A stretch of DNA of 64,000 nucleotides from Lyophyllum atratum (taxonomy: Eukaryota > Basidiomycota > Agaricomycetes > Agaricales > Lyophyllaceae), in assembly GCA_014905825.1 (NCBI GenBank), contig JACGCN010000001.1, positions 496,001 through 560,000 on the forward strand. The letters run 5' to 3'. Positions 57,201 through 64,000 of this stretch are shown piece after piece. The stretch's first letter is position 1. Every line of letters starts with the position of its first letter. Made by a program: the position numbers and the translations under genes. Below the pieces are notes generated by a model. It had not been told where the DNA came from, made no database searches, and worked only from the letters and a program-made list of their open reading frames with translations.

Positions 57201-59512
57201 ATGACATGAAAGGTACACTAGAGCGTTGCGACGCTTGTCATCGCGCAAGGGTCGCGAAGCTTAAGAGAGACAAGCGACTGCTAAGCAAGAACAACCCAAT
57301 CACATGTTTGGAGTTGTTCAGTGGTACGAAAAACTCTTTCCAGAGCCTCCTTAATCTTAATATCTTCTTTCATTATAGGTGCCGGTGGTCTCGGGACTGG
57401 AATGGATATGTCTGGATTTGTTGAAACCAAGTATGCAGTGGAGTTCTCTCCCTCCGCGGCAGCCACTTACCAGTAAGTCTCCAACGACATAGGCTAGTAT
57501 AGTTTCTAATTTATTTCAAGGGCAAACCATCCAGATACCACTGTATATTGCCAGGACTCAAGCCTCTTGCTAAAGCATGCAATTGACACTGATGCTGGTA
57601 AACAACCTGAGGCCCTCATATCCAACGATGGCAAGACACGCCTCCCCCCAATGCCAAGAAGGAATTGCATAGACATCATCACTGGAGGTATGTGAGCAAC
57701 TATTTTCATGGAATACTTCCTAACGTAATTGTCAAAATAGGCCCTCCATGCCAATCCTTCAGCCGCGCAAATCACAATCCAGTGAGTATCGGAAACATAG
57801 GAATCAAAGTTATTGACTGACACTGCATTATCTTCAACAGCGAGCCGATGATATCAGGTATCTTTTCCGACCCAGACTAGCAGCACCAACAATTGCTAAC
57901 CTTTTCTCAAAGATCAACCCTCCCTGGAAACATGCTTAGCTATGTTGAATACTACAACCCGCAATATTTCCTGCTGGAGAATGTCGCCGGCCTCCTGAAG
58001 CACCCCTTGATGAGCACGCACAGTAAGAATGGCCGGTCGCTCGAGGGTGGGATTGCAAGTGGTATGGTGAAGTTCATCATGCGCTCTCTGATTGCATTGG
58101 GGTAAGCAGCATATTTTCTGTATCCTGGTACTTATACCTACAGTGTTGACCCATCCCTTTCCCAACTAAAAGCTACCAAGTCCGCTGCAAGCTCCTCCAG
58201 GCCGGACAATATGGTGCACCGCAAAGTCGCCGACGCGTTATCTTCTGGGGTGCCAAACGCGGCATCCCAATTCCCGACTTTCCCGTTCCGGTCTATGCGG
58301 TCCCAAAGGGAATGCACCGCACGAAACTCCCGACAGGAGATTACATGTACCCTGTGTCCCGGAGCCTAGATCCAGGCAATTATCATCAATGTGCACCTCT
58401 ACGGCCCATCACGGTAGACGATGCTATCGGGGATTTGGTATGTGGGCCCGAGTTTCTCTCCGAGTCCGAATTACTCAATTGCGTGTCGAAAGTAGCCTCC
58501 TTTCGATTGGTATGTCTTCAATAGTTGGCCTTTCTCTTCCGAGTCTCATTGTTGGCATTCAGGATCAACCCGCATGACATAATCCCGGCCAGAGCGCACG
58601 ACAAGCAGGAAGTCAAACGGCGTATCCAGCTAGGGATCCCACAACACCGTGCCTTCGTCGAAGACAGACAATCAATAGACCTTCCTGGGTTCTCCGATGG
58701 GGTGGAGTATGCCACACAACCGATGAATCGCTACCAGAAGTGGTTACGACAGGATATGGAAGATATGGAAGTGGAGGGACATTACACAAAAGCTTTTACA
58801 TCAAAAGTTGTTGAGGCGTATGTAACCTGTGTTTTTGTCTCCATTTTGCCATTTATTGACTTCCAGGCATTAGGACCACGACCGTTCCGTTGAGACCGCT
58901 GGCTGACCATAGAGGTAGGTTCTCAACTTCTCTTTTGCATGAGTGCAGGCCACTGATCCACGACTAGACCTTCCTCTCGCTCTGCGGCCGAATCAGGCCA
59001 AGCCTGGCGCGAAGCAGGCCAAGAAATGTAAGAATTCCTTTTGCCTTACGTTGTCGCTCATGCTAAGCTACCGGTTTCGTAGCTTTCTATGGGAGGATGG
59101 ACGGCTCCTCTCAGTTCAAGTGCGCAATGACGCGGGTCGCACCGAACATAAAACAATCTTGGCTTCTTCATCCATCCGTTCGTTTTTAACCTTGACTCTC
59201 TTTCCGTATATTAATCAATTCTCACCTGCAGCAAAAACGAATCGTGAGCGTCCGTGAATGCGCACGTGCTCAAGGGTTCCCGGACCACTATATATTCAAG
59301 TCGGTAGACGAGAGCCCGCAAAAGCTGGTGGAGAACGTCAGTGTTTTGTCGATTGTTCTGGTCCTTCGTCTTCATAACTTGTGATATAGCAAATTCGGCA
59401 GATAGGGAACGCGGTCCCAGTTCCGTTGGCGTTGCATCTTGGGAAGGCACTCGGGAAGGCCTTGTTGGAGAAGTGGGCGATTGATGAGAGGGAGGGGAGC
59501 CCTGCTGTATAA
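54229..59512 (+). CDS. DNMT1-type cytosine-5 DNA methyltransferase
   Basis: The start is at 54229 (MKRQWYIEIPPYPKGKKRQP). The N-terminal ~190 residues contain two copies of SPTVSDF and are low-complexity. The RFD domain follows (YDPYEAADDEISEDEDLIIP, FTIYDASSNVLVPIVELLWL), interrupted by a Glu-rich loop. Two BAH-like regions come next (VGDSVMVSPGADGDAIRAR with FHGQWYEHGSKTILQETAH; RRLFRRTGKQTLENLELIDG with DDHFYVNQEEV). Catalytic motifs are complete: ELFSGAGGLGTGMDMSGF (I), GGPPCQSFSRANHNP (IV, catalytic Cys), FLLENV (VI), APQSRRRVIFWGAKR (VIII), RECARAQGFPDHY (IX) and QIGNAVPVPLA (X). The order matches maintenance methyltransferases that copy CG methylation after replication. At least a dozen exons; the model ends at 59512 after REGSPAV. 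Confidence 0.92.
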
Positions 59513-60025
59513 GATCTCACACTTTGGTCTCGGCCTTAATCGTGTCTTGGGGAGTCAATGTGTACTGTGAGCTACTGTCTCTTTCCTTTCAAAGTGGTGT
59601 CGCTAACGCTAGGACTTGTTGAGTATTTATAACACCATGCATTGGTGCACCGGATGGAATTCAACTGCACGTATCCTTGTAATCTTGGAAAGGACGTTGA
59701 ACAGGGATATATCCATAATTTCGAAGGGTCATTCGTCATTATACAACTCATGTATCTGGTACTCTACATGCGCATCGTATAGTCAATCTCCACAAGTTCG
59801 TTACCCAAGTGCACAAAATGTAAGATGAGGTGAAAGTCGGGTCGAACTAGCGAACGGGCCCTTGATCATGACCGAAATTCCTCATACGTTGACAGAAACG
59901 ATTCAAGGAGGAAGGGATTGCAAGGGCTCGGAGATGAAAGAAAACATAAGATTACTTTCTCGTGTATAGTACAAAGTCGATGAACTCGCTGTCCATAGCG
60001 TTAACCCAGAAGCAATGATACCATT
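59513..60025. other. Intergenic between convergent DNMT1 and ECM15-like 3' ends
   Basis: About 510 bp. A 70-codon ORF at 59616 has no domain. No tRNA-like cloverleaf or repeat was seen. Confidence 0.5.
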
Positions 60026-60578
60026 TTACTTTCGATCAAGAGCTAATATCTCCTCAACGCGTTTGACCTTCTGGTCGTTGCCTTCGCCCGCCACGGCCTC
60101 GCGATCGGTGCGCGTACCAATGCGGATGTCGGTGGCAATGCGTGGCGCACCTTGCCTGTGAACGGCAGCATGGCAATCATGGATGGCTTGCGATACTTGA
60201 GACCATGGTCCTTCTAACCCAGACCTACAGGATGAATGGCTTGAGAGCAGTGAAACGCGTAACCCTTACCGAGGTTCGTTCCGTAACCGCTGCGGCGCGC
60301 TCATCATGTTAGTGCATTTAGTGGCAAAGCGGCTAGTAAGGCTTACTGCATCTGTGTCGCTTGATGTTCAATGGTCAGATCGGGTGATGTACAACTTGAG
60401 ACATACCTTGTACTTTAGGCCCGACTTCTCGAGGACTCGTTGGCATTCTGCAATGTACTCCGCGACCGAGGACTCGCCGGTGCCCATCGGAATAAGACAA
60501 AAGTCTGCGATAGAGATGAACTAGCCGGAGAATGGACGATCAGGGATAGGTACCTGCAACTGTATAGAGATCCGCCAT
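60026..60578 (-). CDS. ECM15: ECM15/UPF0045 (MTH1187-type) small protein
   Basis: Minus-strand exons 60554-60578, 60407-60504, 60347-60351, 60270-60289 and 60026-60213 join in frame to 111 residues. The start MADLYTVADFCLIPMGTGES, then VAEYIAECQRVLEKSGLKYK, MHGYGTNLEGPWSQV and RIATDIRIGTRTDRE match the ferredoxin-like UPF0045/ECM15 family. These small tetrameric proteins are thought to bind thiamine-like ligands, but their role is poorly known. The third exon is only 5 nt (ATGCA), supplying Met and part of the His codon; it has a good CAG acceptor and GTAAGC donor, and removing it would break the conserved block. The gene is head to head with the EH-domain gene, with 103 bp between starts. 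Confidence 0.9.
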
Positions 60579-60681
60579 GGGGGTAGGAACGCAGAATGAT
60601 CGGACTTTGCCCTTGTTACTTACTGTAATTATAAACCTCTGCACCACTACCACTCAGCGCGACGTCGACGGCGTACACACG
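60579..60681. promoter_or_regulatory. 103-bp divergent promoter, ECM15-like / EH-domain gene
   Basis: Interval between the two start codons, assuming the EH-domain protein starts at 60682. An upstream in-frame ATG at 60577 would overlap the ECM15 start codon and is thought not to be used. Confidence 0.45.
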
Positions 60682-62505
60682 ATGCCCTCCACCGCCCTGC
60701 AGTCCAGAATCTCCGCGTTCGAGTCCATCGCGAACCCCTCCTTGTCGCCGTCTTTTTCATCAAGCTCGCTATCCCGAAAGCCTCAATCCAACGGTCGTGT
60801 CTTTGAAACGCCACGCTCGCCACCCTTCACACCGCGACAGCCAGCGGCTGCTTCACCATCCCCTTCACCTCCAAACCTTGGAAGAAAGACGTCTCTGATT
60901 GATCTCAAGGACTGGATTGTAGACGATGGCCCCTCTTCGCCCCATCCGAATGTATTCAAGCACAGCGGTGGCATTGCGCACAGCAGTGACCGCACACCCA
61001 CTAAACAGGGTCTCAACACCAAAAAGCAGCTCGTTGCGCCCCTCATAAACTTCGAGTCGCCACCGAAACCCAAGCCCAAGGTCTCGCCAACGTTGACGGC
61101 TAAGGCACCCCCTTTGCCACCCCGCAAGCCGTCATATACTTCCCTCAAATCTGTTGCCTCCTCGGCATCCTTGGGCTCCAACAGCAGCCCTGTTTCCCCT
61201 CAGCCGATGCATCGCTCCGACACTCTTACAGTAAACCATACCTACCCGCCACTCAAAATCGACGCAGGCTCCCAATCCAGGAACGCTTCTGGCCATGCAC
61301 CAACCTCTTCTATCTCTTCCTTTCACTCGGTTTCACTATCCTCCGACACTGATCCCAGCACGCCGGGCTCCGTGTCATCCAACTTCATCGCTACTTTCCC
61401 CGTGGACTACGAACAGGAGCAGAGGTATGGGAGCGAAGGTGATTCTGTCAGCCTGGGTGAGTCGTATGAGGAAGTGTCGACCCCATCGATCGCCAGTCCC
61501 GTAACGGAAGGCATTATAACCCTTGATTGGGAAAAGGCCATGGCGAAACGGAAACCGGTGCCTCCGAGGCTTCCACAGCGCCCATCACCCACTTTACCCT
61601 CGTCATCTGGCTCCATTCAAGCTGCGCTGAAATCACCTCCTCCGAAACGGCAGTCCTCCTCGCCATCCTCATCCACACCTGGATCTCCACGATTCCGGGC
61701 GTCGCTGTCATCCGTATCCTCTTCGTCTACAATGGGCAACGGAGCCGCAGGTCGACGCGCCCCACCTCCGCCTCCCACCTCACGTTCCTCTGACCGCTCC
61801 TCAATCCAAAGTACTGCCACATCCCACAGTATCAGTTCCAATTACTCCCATTCAAGCCAAGGCCACAATGGTCGAACACTCAACAACATCCACCTGAAGA
61901 CTAAGCGACCTACACCGGTGCCTGCAGCAGCACGCGTCCGCTATGAACTTGTCTTCAATGCGAATGTGGTTCAGCATCGCAAAGCAGAGAAACAGAAATC
62001 GAAGGAAAAGCCAGCGTTGTTGAGTCCAGCAGAAGCGAGGGGGACGAGACGCGCAGCAGGCTGGAGGGGGTTGTCAGTGGATCTGATCACAGGTGGTCAT
62101 GATGTCCCTGCCCCCGCATCTAGTCAGGACTACGAAGAGGATGTCAGCAATGTGGTGGAACCGACTGATAAATTGGAAGGACGCCAGGTCAAGGCTATTT
62201 GGCGCCGCTCGAGGCTAGACCGTGCAAGGTTGAGCGAAATATGGTACGAATTCACTCACCGTGTTTTTCTACATGTCTCCTCATGTTCTTTCGCGCTTTT
62301 GCTAAATAGGAGCGAATGTGACCCAGGTGGTGTAGGATCGCTTGCACGCGACGCATTCGTCAAGGGCATGTGGAGGATAGATGAGGAGCTTCGACGTGCC
62401 CAGACACAGGTGCTCAAGTCTGTAAGCATGACGAGCTTAGGTTCCTTGCGTGGTAGAGGCGAATCAAACTCACTCGTTCAAAAGCACAAGCCAATTTTGC
62501 GATAG
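60682..62505 (+). CDS. EH-domain protein related to IRS4/TAX4
   Basis: Exons 60682-62243 and 62310-62505 give 585 residues. The start is taken at MPSTALQSRISAFESIANPS. Most of the protein is disordered, rich in Ser and Pro, with short proline runs that suit SH3 partners (KAPPLPPRKPSY, RRAPPPPPTSR). The C-terminal EH domain includes LEGRQVKAIWRRSRLDRARL, the continuation EIWSECDPGGVGSLARDAFV and KGMWRIDEELRRAQ. This combination is found in yeast Irs4 and Tax4, which bind the phosphatase Inp51 and influence PI(4,5)P2 levels, wall integrity and autophagy. Homology is judged from the EH domain alone, so the exact role is inference. A Gly and Ala replace some calcium-loop positions, so calcium binding is doubtful. 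Confidence 0.82.
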   Translation: MPSTALQSRISAFESIANPSLSPSFSSSSLSRKPQSNGRVFETPRSPPFTPRQPAAASPSPSPPNLGRKTSLIDLKDWIVDDGPSSPHPNVFKHSGGIAHSSDRTPTKQGLNTKKQLVAPLINFESPPKPKPKVSPTLTAKAPPLPPRKPSYTSLKSVASSASLGSNSSPVSPQPMHRSDTLTVNHTYPPLKIDAGSQSRNASGHAPTSSISSFHSVSLSSDTDPSTPGSVSSNFIATFPVDYEQEQRYGSEGDSVSLGESYEEVSTPSIASPVTEGIITLDWEKAMAKRKPVPPRLPQRPSPTLPSSSGSIQAALKSPPPKRQSSSPSSSTPGSPRFRASLSSVSSSSTMGNGAAGRRAPPPPPTSRSSDRSSIQSTATSHSISSNYSHSSQGHNGRTLNNIHLKTKRPTPVPAAARVRYELVFNANVVQHRKAEKQKSKEKPALLSPAEARGTRRAAGWRGLSVDLITGGHDVPAPASSQDYEEDVSNVVEPTDKLEGRQVKAIWRRSRLDRARLSEIWYEFTHRVFLHVSSCSFALLLNRSECDPGGVGSLARDAFVKGMWRIDEELRRAQTQVLKSVSMTSLGSLRGRGESNSLVQKHKPILR

Positions 62506-62744
62506 GCTTCCATGTACCCGCTTCCTCGCTTTCGCTCTCTGATGCTTTCAACCATCTACAATATGCAGAGACATTAATATCGTATACCCCAATCACTTAC
62601 ACCATAGACATTTAACGCTCAACAGTCACGACTCACGAATGTAATTTTGCGTAGGACACACACGTACCCAACAGATATGTGGCATGGTCTATGTAATAAT
62701 TACAAAAAATTATGGTATCATCTAAATCCATCGATGCCACAGCA

Positions 62745-64000
62745 TCAAAGCACAGCAGCAGCACCCTCCTTGCGTCCATAGATCTGGGCCAACAGCCCCA
62801 ACACCCCACCATCCTGTAAATCCTCCTCCTCCTCTTCACCTTCGCCGCATGTCCTCGACCGCCTCGCCCCATCAACATATGACTCTCCTAAGCCGCTACC
62901 TACTCCCCCGTCAGGTTCCAGATCCCCAGACTGTATGATGCCAGGCTCTGACGCCCGCCCCACAGCCTCCGTAAGTACACTACCTTGCGAGTCCCCGAGC
63001 ACCGCCGTTTGTGCCATCGAGAATCCACCAAAGACAGAGGACGGTGATGGTCCAGCACCCGTACCCAATGCCGACGCACCCAGCGCGCTCCCGCCAGGAC
63101 CTCGCCGGCGCACGGTGGCAGCATACTGGCTCTGACGTAGGGCGCGGTCGTATTCCTGCGCCTTGTCAGCGAGCGAGCCTTCGGCCTGGGGTTCTGCCGT
63201 CGCGAAGTGCACGGTTCCATCGAGTCCCGCTCCATGTCGGCGTCGGCCGTATGCATGCATATGATGTGCTGCACCGTAGTCGGCCATCCGGCTGAGGTAA
63301 AGAGAACCAGAAGGGTCTGAGGGGTTCCAGTCTGGATTTGCCGCCTATTCCATGGTCAGTAATCGAAAGTGGAGAATAAAATGGGTGTGAGAAGGAGTAC
63401 CTTGAAGTTGAGGAAGCTTTTCTCCATCTTCCCTTCATTGGAAATCATCTTCTTATCGCGGGTCTGAGTTGGAGCGCCAAACTAGCGGGGATGATGAGCA
63501 GGAGCCAGTGGATAACAGACTCCGGGAAATACCTTGACATTTCCATGTCTCTCGAAATTGAATTCTGCGAAACTGCAGACATAGCCTCGCCCATCCACGT
63601 GAACCGAGAATTCGCGAAAGAAGTCAATGATGGCCGGCGCACAGGCAGGGAGGGAGAACCACAGGACGAACGGCGTGAGGACTACAGACAACAGCTCCTG
63701 GACAAATATGAGGACTTTCATGGCGAAAAGTTCCCCGAATTCTTGGTGAATCTTCTTGCTGTGAAGCTGATCCTTCCATTCATCGGGCATATAATGCGTA
63801 TAAGCGATGACCTCTGTCATGAGCATCTCGGGGTCGAACACCCGGTTGTCATCGGGTATCATTCCTCTTGCAACCGCCAATCCTGCAGTGAAAGCTCCTA
63901 GATAGAAGATTGCTGTACGGTGTGGTGTGATCTCAAATTGCATGAAGATATCCGGGGCAATGACTGTTGCTAGAAGAAGCACTGCAGCAAAGGAGCCCGC
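62745..64000 (-). CDS. ATG9: Autophagy protein ATG9, C-terminal part (5' end outside window)
   Basis: ATG9 is the multispanning lipid scramblase carried on vesicles that seed autophagosomes. The visible part starts inside the membrane core: FYLGAFTAGLAVARGMIPDD, VFDPEMLMTEVIAYTHYMPD, HQEFGELFAMKVLIFVQELL and VVLTPFVLWFSLPACAPAII. IIDFFREFSVHVDGRGYVCS and FAEFNFERHGNVK complete the conserved region. An intron then joins NVK to FGAPTQTRDKKMISNEGKME, and another joins LNFK to ANPDWNPSDPSGSLYLSRMA. The C-terminal tail is disordered and Gly/Ala-rich, ending GRKEGAAAVL. The start and first membrane helices lie beyond base 64000. Confidence 0.95.

Noticed and set aside
60577..60681. N-terminal extension of the EH-domain protein from ATG 60577
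   Set aside because: It would overlap the ECM15 start codon and adds a hydrophobic leader unlike the family; ATG 60682 begins typical sequence.
1..64000. Transposons, CRISPR arrays, tRNA or rRNA genes
   Set aside because: I looked for transposase or reverse transcriptase motifs, regularly spaced repeats and tRNA-like arms and found none. A covariance-model tRNA scan would be needed to exclude a tRNA with an intron.

Overview
The window looks like nuclear DNA from a filamentous basidiomycete, probably an agaricomycete. Genes lie close together on both strands. Most are broken by many short introns of about 45-70 bp, and the proteins match fungal families. I find 25 protein genes with a recognisable family or clear structure, one unidentified gene model, one pseudogene fragment and no RNA genes. 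Two genes run off the ends: an arrestin-like protein on the left and ATG9 on the right. Where exon coordinates are given, I derived them by hand from GT/GC...AG sites, codon phase and family conservation. No search or transcript data were used.

Layout. 1-12 kb (minus strand): arrestin-like protein, ribosome biogenesis factor BRX1, a three-KH RNA-binding protein, an ADGF-type adenosine deaminase trailed by a broken copy of its own 3' exons, and a YTH-domain m6A reader. 12.6-19.5 kb: an EF-hand alternative NADH dehydrogenase (+), the GPI mannosyltransferase PIG-B (-) and a TilS-like tRNA lysidine synthetase (+). 19.5-22.7 kb: a tandem pair of alpha/beta hydrolases (-). 23-27 kb: nucleolar SRP40/Nopp140 (-), lumazine synthase RIB4 (+) and the Rag GTPase GTR1 (+).

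27-44 kb: a RAP1-like BRCT/Myb protein (-), an RNA-dependent RNA polymerase (-), an unidentified gene (+), a phosducin-like protein (-), a four-helix membrane protein (-) and a POT1-like telomere protein (+). 44-51 kb: two tandem kexin (KEX2) genes (+). 51-64 kb: replicative helicase subunit MCM7 (-) head to head with a DNMT1-type DNA methyltransferase (+), an ECM15/UPF0045 protein (-), an IRS4/TAX4-like EH-domain protein (+) and ATG9 (-).

Themes. Several genes serve chromosome ends, genome defence and replication: RAP1, the RNA polymerase, POT1, MCM7 and DNMT1. Four divergent pairs have start codons only 69-103 bp apart and so probably share promoters; MCM7/DNMT1 makes the most biological sense. 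Local duplication recurs: the deaminase tail, the hydrolase pair, the kexin pair and a duplicated OB-fold block inside POT1. Unusual gene structures include two GC-AG introns, a 5-nt microexon, a 13-nt microexon and a coding exon consisting only of the start codon.
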